Part shown: positions 52,693 to 60,684 of the stretch, in pieces
How positions within the stretch are numbered: the first letter of the stretch is position 1
How the letters are laid out: every line of letters starts with the position of its first letter
DNA from: Burkholderiales bacterium
GTDB taxonomy: Bacteria; Pseudomonadota; Gammaproteobacteria; Burkholderiales; Casimicrobiaceae
NCBI GenBank assembly: GCA_015075645.1
Contig: JABTUF010000003.1
Location: 620,001 to 684,000 of the forward strand
DNA: 64,000 nucleotides
Direction: 5' to 3'
Program-made: the position numbers and the translations under genes
The notes under the pieces: model-generated
Seen by the model: only the letters and a program-made list of their open reading frames with translations
Database searches by the model: none
What the model was told of the DNA's origin: nothing

Positions 52693-53359
52693 GCCGGTGC
52701 TCGCCTGCCGCGGGCTCGCGAAGACCTACACCGGCGGCCCGCAGGACGTCGCGGTGCTGACCGGCGTCGACCTCGCCGTCGCGCCGGGGGAGCGCATCGC
52801 GATCGTCGGCGCGTCGGGTTCGGGCAAGAGCACGCTCCTGCACCTCCTCGGCGGCCTCGACCTGCCCTCCGCGGGCGAAGTCACGGTGGAGGGCCGCGCG
52901 TTCGGCGGACTCTCCGAGGCCGAGCGCGGCCGCGTGCGCAACCGCGCGCTGGGCTTCATCTACCAGTTCCACCACCTGCTGCCGGAGTTCACGGCAGTCG
53001 AGAACGTCGCGATGCCGCTCGCGATCCGGCGGACGCCGGCGGCGGAAGCGCGTCGTCAGGCGCGCGCGATGCTGGAGCGCGTCGGCCTCGGCCACCGCCT
53101 CGACCACGTGCCGGGCGAACTCTCGGGCGGCGAACGCCAGCGCGTCGCGCTCGCCCGCGCGCTCGTCACGAATCCGCGCTGCGTGCTGGGCGACGAACCC
53201 ACCGGCAACCTCGACCGGCGCACCGCCGAGTCGGTGTTCGACCTGATGGTCGAACTCAACCGCGCCGCGGGCACCGCGCTCGTCATCGTGACGCACGATC
53301 CCGACCTCGCCGCGCGGGCCGACCGCACGCTCCACCTCGTCGACGGCAAGCTCGCCTGA
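52685..53359 (+). CDS. lolD: Lipoprotein-releasing ABC ATPase LolD
   Basis: A 224-residue ATPase. Walker A is G42-ASGSGKS49, signature [15 protein letters not shown], Walker [13 protein letters not shown] and H-loop VTHDP. The stretch [25 protein letters not shown] is diagnostic of LolD. The ATG overlaps the lolC stop by eight bases, so they are translationally coupled. It energises release of outer-membrane lipoproteins. It ends before the REP-like cluster. Confidence 0.94.
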   Translation: MNEPVLACRGLAKTYTGGPQDVAVLTGVDLAVAPGERIAIVGASGSGKSTLLHLLGGLDLPSAGEVTVEGRAFGGLSEAERGRVRNRALGFIYQFHHLLPEFTAVENVAMPLAIRRTPAAEARRQARAMLERVGLGHRLDHVPGELSGGERQRVALARALVTNPRCVLGDEPTGNLDRRTAESVFDLMVELNRAAGTALVIVTHDPDLAARADRTLHLVDGKLA

Positions 53360-53378
53360 TCGCGCAGGCGCTGACCCC

Positions 53379-53483
53379 GTCGGCCTGAAGGCCGACCCAC
53401 GGGATGAGGCTGTGGGTCGGGCTTCAGCCCGACGGAATCCGTGCCGATGCGCGGAAACGGCGTCGGCCTGAAGGCCGACCCAC
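53379..53483. repeat. Cluster of three REP-like units
   Basis: Unit 1 (53379-53400) and unit 3 (53462-53483) are identical: GTCGGCCTGAAGGCCGAC then CCAC. Unit 2 (53412-53433) is an inverted relative, GTGG then GTCGGGCTTCAGCCCGAC. Each unit is a self-complementary hairpin. They belong to the same family as 25016-25088 and sit between convergent lolD and the glycosylase gene. Confidence 0.8.
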
Positions 53484-53520
53484 CCTCTCGTAGCGCGCCG
53501 CGCCCCGGCGGCGGAACCGG

Positions 53521-54165
53521 TCAATACTCGATCGGCACCGGGTCGAGCGAACGCCAGAGGTACCACGTCGCCGCGGTGCGCCACGGCCGCCAATGCTCGC
53601 CCTGCGCGCGGATGTCGGCGAGCGGCATGTCGGCGCCCTTCCGGTAGTGCTGCGCGACCGCCTTGCGCAGTCCGAGATCGTCGACCGGATACACGTCGGG
53701 CCGCAGCTCGTGGAACATCAGGAACATCTCGGCGGTCCAGCGGCCGATACCGCGCACGCCGGTGAGCGCGCCGATCAGCGCCTCGTCGTCGAGGCTCGTC
53801 CACGCGCGCGCATCGAGCCTGCCGCTCGCGAAGTGGTCGGCCAGGTCCCGGACGTAGCCGGCCTTGCGTTCGGAGAATCCGATCGCCCGCATCGTGGGGG
53901 CGTCGAGGGCCGCGACCGCCACCGGGTCGAGGCGCGGAAAGCGCTTGCGCGTCTCCGCCGGAGCGGCCGCCGCGACGAAGCGGCGCCAGATCGCATCGGC
54001 CGCCTTCACCGAGATCTGCTGTCCGGTGATCGCGCGGGCGAGCGCGGTGAACGCGTCGCTCCGCCGCCTGAGGCTCACGCCGGGATGGGCGCGCACGAGT
54101 CGGCGCATGACGCGGTCGCGGCGCGCGAGATCGGCCGCCGCGTCGTCCCACCAGCGCGGCTTCAT
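53521..54165 (-). CDS. DNA-3-methyladenine glycosylase, HhH-GPD (AlkA-like)
   Basis: A 214-residue base-excision glycosylase. The helix-hairpin-helix is LTGVRGIGRWTAEMFLMF (about 134-152), followed by the Gly/Pro-Asp loop in DVYPVDDLGLRKAV, where D162 or D163 is the catalytic aspartate. AFTALARAITGQQISVKAADAIWRRF is the conserved N-terminal part. It lacks the extra N-terminal domain of E. coli AlkA and is closer to the short MagIII/Mpg2-like enzymes. Its ATG overlaps the stop of the DUF2062 gene (ATGA). Confidence 0.88.
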   Translation of the reverse strand: MKPRWWDDAAADLARRDRVMRRLVRAHPGVSLRRRSDAFTALARAITGQQISVKAADAIWRRFVAAAAPAETRKRFPRLDPVAVAALDAPTMRAIGFSERKAGYVRDLADHFASGRLDARAWTSLDDEALIGALTGVRGIGRWTAEMFLMFHELRPDVYPVDDLGLRKAVAQHYRKGADMPLADIRAQGEHWRPWRTAATWYLWRSLDPVPIEY

Positions 54166-54725
54166 TGCGCGGTCCGCGCCCGCAGCCGTGCGCGGCGGCG
54201 CCACGCGGCCACGACGTGCCAGCGCCACGCGAGGCGGACGGCGACGAAGCCCAGCGTCGCGAGCGTGAATGCGAGGAGGACGAGTCCCACCGCCAGCGGC
54301 TTGCCGAGGTCCCCCATCCAGGCGACGAGCGCGGGCAGGTAGCCGGACAGATTCGTGAACGTCGGCGGCGTCACCGAGACGGCGTGCGGGGCGTCGGGGA
54401 AGAACAGGCGCCCGTACTCGTAGGCCACCACGTAGAGCGGGACGATGGTGAACGGATTGGTGTAGAGCGTCGTGATCGCCGCGAGCGGGAAGTTCGCGCG
54501 CCACAGCAGCGAGAGTCCGATCGCGCCGGCGACCTGGACCGGCCCGGGAATGAGGCCGCACAGGAGGCCGACGGCGACCGCGCGGGCGGTCGAGCGGCGG
54601 TTCAGGTGCCACAGGTCCGGGTCGGACAGCGCCGGGACGTAGCGAAGCACCCATGGATGGCGGGTGATCTTCTCGACCGAGGGCTTGAGCCGCTCGATCT
54701 GCTGCCTCAGGGCTTGCCGGAGCAT
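54162..54725 (-). CDS. DUF2062 membrane protein
   Basis: A 187-residue protein with about three to four hydrophobic segments. The signature STARAVAVGLLCGLIPGPVQVAGAIGLSLLWRANFPLAAITTLYTNPFTIVPLYVVAYEYGRLF defines DUF2062, a family of inner-membrane proteins of unknown function. The C-terminus is Arg-rich. It is divergent from the peptide-binding protein gene at 54773 with only 47 bases between the starts, and coupled downstream to the glycosylase gene. Confidence 0.85.
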   Translation of the reverse strand: MLRQALRQQIERLKPSVEKITRHPWVLRYVPALSDPDLWHLNRRSTARAVAVGLLCGLIPGPVQVAGAIGLSLLWRANFPLAAITTLYTNPFTIVPLYVVAYEYGRLFFPDAPHAVSVTPPTFTNLSGYLPALVAWMGDLGKPLAVGLVLLAFTLATLGFVAVRLAWRWHVVAAWRRRARLRARTAQ

Positions 54726-54772
54726 GGGTGGGGAAAATGGTACTATGCGCCGCTTTTTTCGCGGGGTCGTCC

Positions 54773-56554
54773 ATGTCGATCGTCACGCTGTTCCGGGGGT
54801 TGGCCGCCGCCCTGGCCCTCGCCCTCGCGACCGGCGCGAGCGCGGCCGACCCCGCGAAGGTCTACCGCATCGCCTTCGGCGTCGCCGAGACGAGCTTCGA
54901 CCCGGCCCGGGTCTCCGACCTCTATTCGAACACGGTCAACGAGGCGATCTTCGAGCGCCTCCTGACCTACGACTACCTCGCGCGTCCCTCGAAGCTCGTG
55001 CCGCTGGTCGCCGAGACGATGCCCGCGGTGACCGACGGGGGCAAGACCTACACGTTCAAGCTGCGCAAGGGCATCTTCTTCACGCCCGACCCGGCGTTCA
55101 AGGGTGTCAAGCGCGAACTCGTCGCGGCCGACTTCGCCTACACGATCAAGCGCCACGCCGACCCGAAGAACCGCTCGCCGTGGGTCTTCATGGTCGAGGG
55201 GCGCATCGTCGGGCTCGACGGCCTGATCGAGCAGGCGAAGAAGACCGGCAAGTTCGACTACGACGCGAAGATCCCCGGGCTCGAGACGCCGGATCCCTAC
55301 ACGCTGGTGATCCGGCTCGTCGCGCCGGATTACCTGTTCAACTATACGGTGGCCCACGTCCCGTTCGGCGCGCAGGCGCGCGAGGTGGTCGAGCACTACG
55401 GACAGGAGCAGGTCGGCGCGCATCCGGTCGGCACCGGCCCGTACTTCCTGAAGGAATGGAAGCGCGCCGCGCGCATCGTGCTCGAGGCGAATCCCGACTA
55501 TCGCGGCTTCGTGTGGGACTTCGCGCCGTCGGACGACCCCTGGGACCAGCAGGTCGTGCGCGACATGCGCGGCAAGAAGATGCCGCAGATCGGTCGGGTC
55601 GAGATCTCGATCATCGAGGAGGACCAGTCGCGCTGGCTCGCGTTCGGCGGCAAGGAACTCGACGTGCTGGCGCTGCCGGGCACGTTCCGCCCGCAGGCGA
55701 TCGGCGCGAACGGCGAACTGCTGCCACGCTGGTCGGGCGAGGGCGTCAAGCTCTACAAGGCGATCGATCCGGACATCAGCTACACGTTCTTCAATTTCCG
55801 CGACCCGGTCGTCGGCGGATTCGAGCCGGCGAAGCTCGCGCTGCGCCGCGCGATCATCATGGCCTACGACGTGCGCGAGGAGATCGAGGTGGTCCGCAAG
55901 GGACAGGCGGTGCGCGCGCAGATGCCGATCCCGTTCGGCGTCGTCGGCCACGATCCGTCCTACCGCACGGTCAACCCGTACGATCCGGATCTCGCCAACA
56001 AGCTCCTCGACCGCTTCGGCTACAGGAAGGGCCCGGACGGCTGGCGCACGCAGCCCGACGGCAAGCCGCTCGTGATCCGCCAGGCGACCGGCACCACGCA
56101 GATCGACCGCACCTTCAACGAGCTGTGGAAGAAGGCGGCCGACTCGATCCACGTCCGCATGGTGTTCGACGCCGGGAAGTTCGCCGACAACCTGAAGCAG
56201 GCGAAGGCCTGCCAGCTCATGATGTGGAGCGCCGCGTGGACCGCCGACTACCCCGACGGCGAGAACTTCATGCAGCTCCTCTACGGGCCGAACACCGGCC
56301 AGAGCAACAACGGCTGCTACGAGTCGAAGTCCTTCGACGCGCTCTACGTCAAGATGCGCGCGCTGCCGATCGACGCGCCGGAGCGCAACCGGCTGTTCCT
56401 CGAGATGACGCGCCAGATGGACGTCGACGGCGCCTGGGGCATGCACGTGTCGCGCGAGCGCAACCAGATGATCCGCCCGTGGGTGCTGGGCTACAAGAAG
56501 CACCCGATCCTGCACGGCGAGTGGCTCTACATGGACCTCGCCCCGCGCTCATGA
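54773..56554 (+). CDS. Peptide-type ABC substrate-binding protein 1
   Basis: A 593-residue SBP_bac_5 protein with a signal peptide (MSIVTLFRGLAAALALALATGASA). Conserved blocks are LYSNTVNEAIFERLLTYDYLARPSKLVPLVAETMPAVTDGGKTYTFKLRKGIFF, then HPVGTGPYFLKEW and LRRAIIMAYDV, ending GYKKHPILHGEW. It binds dipeptides, oligopeptides or related solutes outside the inner membrane. It is paralogous to the next gene over its full length. Starting at ATG 54773 rather than 54728 keeps the signal peptide. Its stop overlaps the next start (ATGA). Confidence 0.9.
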   Translation: MSIVTLFRGLAAALALALATGASAADPAKVYRIAFGVAETSFDPARVSDLYSNTVNEAIFERLLTYDYLARPSKLVPLVAETMPAVTDGGKTYTFKLRKGIFFTPDPAFKGVKRELVAADFAYTIKRHADPKNRSPWVFMVEGRIVGLDGLIEQAKKTGKFDYDAKIPGLETPDPYTLVIRLVAPDYLFNYTVAHVPFGAQAREVVEHYGQEQVGAHPVGTGPYFLKEWKRAARIVLEANPDYRGFVWDFAPSDDPWDQQVVRDMRGKKMPQIGRVEISIIEEDQSRWLAFGGKELDVLALPGTFRPQAIGANGELLPRWSGEGVKLYKAIDPDISYTFFNFRDPVVGGFEPAKLALRRAIIMAYDVREEIEVVRKGQAVRAQMPIPFGVVGHDPSYRTVNPYDPDLANKLLDRFGYRKGPDGWRTQPDGKPLVIRQATGTTQIDRTFNELWKKAADSIHVRMVFDAGKFADNLKQAKACQLMMWSAAWTADYPDGENFMQLLYGPNTGQSNNGCYESKSFDALYVKMRALPIDAPERNRLFLEMTRQMDVDGAWGMHVSRERNQMIRPWVLGYKKHPILHGEWLYMDLAPRS

Positions 56555-58347
56555 CCCGCATCGTGCTCGCACTCGCGCGCCGCGCGTTCGCGATCCTGAT
56601 CGCGGCGGCCGCGGCGCCCGCGCTCGCGGCGCCGGACATGAACAAGGTGATCCGCGAGGTGTTTCCGGCCGCGGAGTCCGGCTTCGACCCCGCCGCGGTG
56701 CACGACCTGTACTCCGGAACGCTCGTGCAGGGCATCTTCGAGACGCTCTACACCTACGACTACCTCGCGCGGCCCTCGAAGCTCGTGCCGCTCACGGCGG
56801 ACGCGATGCCCGAGGTCACCGACGAGGGCAGGACCTGGACGATCCGGCTGAAGAAGGGCATCCGCTTCGCCGACGACCCGGTGTTCGGAGGCAAGCCGCG
56901 CGAACTGGTCGCCGAGGACTACGTCTATTCGCTCAAGCGCCTGATCGACCCGAAGATCCGTTCGCCCTGGGCCTTCCTCGTCGAGGGCAAGATCGTCGGA
57001 TTGGACGAGATCGCCGCGAAGGCGAAGGCGAGCGGCAGGTTCGACTACGACGCGAAGGTGCCCGGCCTCGAGGCGGTCGACCGCTACACGATCCGTATCC
57101 GGCTCGAGGCGACCGACTACAACCTGCCCTACATCCTCGCGCACGAGCCGTCCGCCGCGGTGGCGCGCGAGGTGATCGCGAAGTACGCGGAGGTCGACGG
57201 GCGCGCGCAGGCGAATCCGGTCGGCACCGGCCCCTACCGGCTCGTGCGCTGGGTGCGCAGTTCGAAGATCGTGCTGGAGGCGAATCCGCACTATCGCGGC
57301 TTCACCTGGAACTTCTCGTCGACCGACCCGGCGGACGCGCAACTGATCCGCGAGATGAAGGGCAAGTCGATGCCCGCGGTCGGCCGGGTCGAGGTCTCGA
57401 TCATCGAGGAGGACCAGGCGCGCCTCCTCGCGTTCCAGAACGGCGAGGTCGACCTGATGAACATGGAGGGACCGCTCGCGCCCAAGGTGCTCGACGGCGC
57501 GACGCTGCGGCCCGAGATGAAGGCGAAGGGCGTGAAGCTCTCGCGCCTCATCGATCCGGAGATCTCCTACACCTACTGGAACATGCAGGATCCGGTCGTC
57601 GGCGGGCTCTCGAAGGAGAAGGTCGCGCTCCGCCGCGCGATGGCGATGAGCTACGACGTCGCCGAGGAGATCAAGGTCATCCGCAACGGCCAGGCGATCG
57701 AGGCGAAATACCCGATCCCGCCGGGCGTGGTGGGCCACGAGAGCGCGTGGAAGCCGGGCATCGTCCACGATCCCGCGGGCGCCAACGCGCTGCTCGACCG
57801 CTTCGGCTACAAGCGCGGCGCGGACGGATGGCGTACCCTTCCGGACGGCAAGCCGCTCACCGTCCGGCTGTCGTCGCGGCCGGACACGCTGGGCCGCCAG
57901 CAGGACGAGATCTGGAAGAAGTCGCTCGACGCGATCGGCGTGCGCATGGACGTGCACAAGGACAAGTTCCCGGAACTCCTGAAGGCCGAGAAGCAGTGCA
58001 AGCTCCAGATGCGCGTCGCCGCGTGGATCGCCGACTATCCGGACGGCGACAACTTCATGCAGCTGCTCTACGGGCCCAACACGTTCCAGAGCAACAACGC
58101 GTGCGCGAAGATGCCCGAATTCGACCGGCTCTACGAGAAATCCGTCAAGCTTCCGCCCGGACCGGAACGCGACGCGCTCTACCGCGACATGACGAAGGTG
58201 ATGGAGGCCTACGCGCCGTGGCGCCTGACGGTGAGCCGCTACCGCAACATGCTCGCGCAGCCGTGGGTGCTGGGCTACCGCCGGCATCCGATCCTGCACG
58301 CGCACTGGAAGTTCGTCGACGTCGACGCGGCGGCGAAGGGAAAGTAG
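56551..58347 (+). CDS. Peptide-type ABC substrate-binding protein 2
   Basis: A 598-residue SBP_bac_5 protein with a signal peptide (ALARRAFAILIAAAAAPALAA). It shows LYSGTLVQGIFETLYTYDYLARPSKLVPLTADAMPEVTDEGRTWTIRLKKGIRF, NPVGTGPYRLVRW and LRRAMAMSYDV, ending GYRRHPILHAHW. The strong likeness to the preceding gene points to tandem duplication followed by divergence. Two binding proteins could widen the range of one importer. A 189-base spacer with GC-rich hairpins separates it from the permease genes. Confidence 0.9.
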   Translation: MTRIVLALARRAFAILIAAAAAPALAAPDMNKVIREVFPAAESGFDPAAVHDLYSGTLVQGIFETLYTYDYLARPSKLVPLTADAMPEVTDEGRTWTIRLKKGIRFADDPVFGGKPRELVAEDYVYSLKRLIDPKIRSPWAFLVEGKIVGLDEIAAKAKASGRFDYDAKVPGLEAVDRYTIRIRLEATDYNLPYILAHEPSAAVAREVIAKYAEVDGRAQANPVGTGPYRLVRWVRSSKIVLEANPHYRGFTWNFSSTDPADAQLIREMKGKSMPAVGRVEVSIIEEDQARLLAFQNGEVDLMNMEGPLAPKVLDGATLRPEMKAKGVKLSRLIDPEISYTYWNMQDPVVGGLSKEKVALRRAMAMSYDVAEEIKVIRNGQAIEAKYPIPPGVVGHESAWKPGIVHDPAGANALLDRFGYKRGADGWRTLPDGKPLTVRLSSRPDTLGRQQDEIWKKSLDAIGVRMDVHKDKFPELLKAEKQCKLQMRVAAWIADYPDGDNFMQLLYGPNTFQSNNACAKMPEFDRLYEKSVKLPPGPERDALYRDMTKVMEAYAPWRLTVSRYRNMLAQPWVLGYRRHPILHAHWKFVDVDAAAKGK

Positions 58348-58536
58348 GGGGAGGGCAGGACGCGCGGGCGGCGGGGCCGCCGCGCGCGGGGCGGCATCAC
58401 ACGGATCCGCGCCCGCCGGACGAGAACCGGGGCACCCGGGCGTGCGGCGGGCGCGGAGTGTGAGGGCGGGGCAGAGCAGCGCGGGCATGCGATCCGGCGG
58501 CCGTGCGAACGGCCGGGACTCCGGCGAGGAGAGGCG

Positions 58537-59475
58537 ATGACGGCGTACATCATCCGGCGCCTGTGGCAGATGGTCCCGACGCTCGCGGGCGTCGTGATCC
58601 TCGTGTTCTTCCTGTTCAACTGGGTCGGCGGCGATCCGGCCTACGTGCTCGCCGGCAAGATCAGCAACCAGGAGCAGATCGACAACATCCGGCGGCAGCT
58701 CGGCGTCGACCAGCCCTACTGGGTCCAGCTCTGGATCTTCGTCAAGCAGATCGTCACCGGCGACTTCGGCGCCTCCTGGAGCACCAACGAGCGCATCAGC
58801 TCGATCATCCTCACCCGCCTGCCGCCGTCGCTGACGGTGCTGGTGCCGCTGACGATCCTCGACGCGCTGATCGCGATCGGCCTCGCGCTCGCGGTCGCCT
58901 ACGTGCGCGGCTCGCTCACCGACCGCGCGGTGATGGTGATCTGCACGGTCGGGCTGTCGATCTCGATCCTCGTCTACATCATCGTGTTCCAGTACGTGTT
59001 CGCCTACAAGCTCGGCTGGTTCCCGGTGCAGGGCTGGGGTGACTCGTTCTGGGAGAACCTCGTCCGCTACTCGTCGCTGCCGATCCTGATCGGTCTCGTC
59101 GTGTCGATCGCGCCGAGCCTGCGGCTCTACCGGACCTTCGTGCTCGACGAGATCAACCAGGACTACGTGCGCACCGCGCGCGCGAAGGGCCTCTCCGAGA
59201 ACCGCATCATGTGGGTGCACGTGCTGCGCAACGCCTCGATCCCGATCATCACCAACATCATGGCGTCGCTGCCGGGCCTTCTGATCGGCGCCTTCCTGAT
59301 CGAGCGCTTCTTCTCGATCCCGGGCATCGGACGCGAGGTGATCCTCGCGGTCGAGCGCAGCGATTTTCCGGTCATCAAGGCGATCACCGTGTACGTCGCG
59401 GTCGCGACGATGGTCTTCAACCTGCTCGCCGACCTGATGTACAAGGCCGTCGACCCGCGCGTGCAGTTGCGCTGA
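58537..59475 (+). CDS. Peptide ABC transporter permease (DppB/OppB-like)
   Basis: A 312-residue permease with six helices. It begins MTAYIIRRLWQMVPTLAGVVILVFFLFNWVGGDPAYVLAG, the DppB-type start, and has the cytoplasmic EAA loop YVRTARAKGLSENRIMWVHVLRNASIPIITNIMASLPGLLIGAFLIERFFSIPGIGREV. GGAGAGGCG precedes the ATG. It forms the pore with the next permease. Substrates are expected to be peptides or similar solutes. Confidence 0.92.
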   Translation: MTAYIIRRLWQMVPTLAGVVILVFFLFNWVGGDPAYVLAGKISNQEQIDNIRRQLGVDQPYWVQLWIFVKQIVTGDFGASWSTNERISSIILTRLPPSLTVLVPLTILDALIAIGLALAVAYVRGSLTDRAVMVICTVGLSISILVYIIVFQYVFAYKLGWFPVQGWGDSFWENLVRYSSLPILIGLVVSIAPSLRLYRTFVLDEINQDYVRTARAKGLSENRIMWVHVLRNASIPIITNIMASLPGLLIGAFLIERFFSIPGIGREVILAVERSDFPVIKAITVYVAVATMVFNLLADLMYKAVDPRVQLR

Positions 59476-59489
59476 CGGGAGCCCCGGCC

Positions 59490-60683
59490 ATGAGCGCTCC
59501 CCTCGCCACCACGCTGCCGCGCAACGCCGACGGTTCGCGCGCGGTTCCCAAGAACGTCTCGCCCGGTCTGTGGACGCTCGCCTGGCGGCGGCTTCTCGTC
59601 GACCGCGTCGGCATGGTCTCGCTCGCGATCGTCGCCGCGTTCATCGCGATGATGATCCTCTCGGCGACCGGACTCATCGCGCGCGACTGGTCGAAGGAGG
59701 TCGGCGTCAACTACGCGCCGCCGTCGTTCATCGGCGCCGACGCCGAGTCGGGCACGCCGGCCTCGCCCGCCGCCGCGCCCGAGCCCCCGATCCCCGCCGC
59801 CGAGTGGAAGAGCGAGATCGTCGACCCGCTCGCCGACGCGATCGCGGAGATCCGCGGCGCGAAGCCGGCGCCGACCGCGCCCTCGACCGGGGCCGACGCG
59901 AAGAGCGTCGACCCGCTCGCCGACGTGATGGCGGACATCCGCGCCGGCAAGGGCGTGACGCCCGCCGCGGCGCCGGCGGAGCTCCGTCAGGCGACGCTGC
60001 CGTTCGGCGGCGACAAGTGGGGCCGCGACGTGATCGCGAAGACGATCAAGGGCTCCGAGACCTCGATCTTCGTCGGCATCATGTCGGCGATCGTCGCCGT
60101 CGCGCTCGGCACGCTGTTCGGCGCGATCTCCGGCTACTACGGCGGCTTCGTCGACGACGCGTTCAACTGGTTCTACTCGGTGTTCAACTCGATACCCTAC
60201 CTGCTCCTGATCCTCGCGGTCGCGGCGGTGCTGCAGCAGAAGGGGATCCTCACGATCATCCTGATCCTCGGCTTGACCGGCTGGACCGGCGTGTTCCGCC
60301 TGATCCGGGCCGAGTACCTGAAGCACAAGGCGCGCGAGTACGTGCAGGCGGCCGACGCGATCGGCGCGTCGAACGCGCGCCGCATGTTCGTCCACATCTT
60401 CCCCAACGTCTCGCACGTGGTGCTGGTGCAGCTCTCGATCCTCGCGGTCGGCTTCATCAAGGCCGAGGTGATCCTGTCGTTCCTGGGCTTCGGCGTGCCG
60501 GTCGACGTCGTCTCCTGGGGCTCGATGCTGAACGAGGCGCAGAACGAGCTGATCCTCGGCAAATGGTGGCAGCTCGTCGCGGCGACGATCGCGATGGCGA
60601 CGCTCGTCACCGCGTTCTCGCTCTTCACCGACGCGCTGCGCGACGCGCTCGACCCGAAGCTCAAGGGACTGAAGGGGCACTGA
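59490..60683 (+). CDS. Peptide ABC transporter permease (DppC/OppC-like) with a repeat-bearing loop
   Basis: A 397-residue permease, about 100 residues longer than usual DppC. After the first helix (about 40-62) comes an Ala/Pro-rich periplasmic insertion (about 75-165). It carries two copies of a short repeat, VDPLADAIAEIRGAK (111-125) and VDPLADVMADIRAGK (140-154). The rest is standard: PFGGDKWGRDVIAKTIKGSETSIFVGIMSAIVAVALGTLFGAISGYYGG and an EAA loop near AREYVQAADAIGASNARRMFVHIFPN. The insertion could contact a partner outside the membrane. It follows its partner by 14 bases. Confidence 0.9.
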   Translation: MSAPLATTLPRNADGSRAVPKNVSPGLWTLAWRRLLVDRVGMVSLAIVAAFIAMMILSATGLIARDWSKEVGVNYAPPSFIGADAESGTPASPAAAPEPPIPAAEWKSEIVDPLADAIAEIRGAKPAPTAPSTGADAKSVDPLADVMADIRAGKGVTPAAAPAELRQATLPFGGDKWGRDVIAKTIKGSETSIFVGIMSAIVAVALGTLFGAISGYYGGFVDDAFNWFYSVFNSIPYLLLILAVAAVLQQKGILTIILILGLTGWTGVFRLIRAEYLKHKAREYVQAADAIGASNARRMFVHIFPNVSHVVLVQLSILAVGFIKAEVILSFLGFGVPVDVVSWGSMLNEAQNELILGKWWQLVAATIAMATLVTAFSLFTDALRDALDPKLKGLKGH

Positions 60684-60684
60684 C

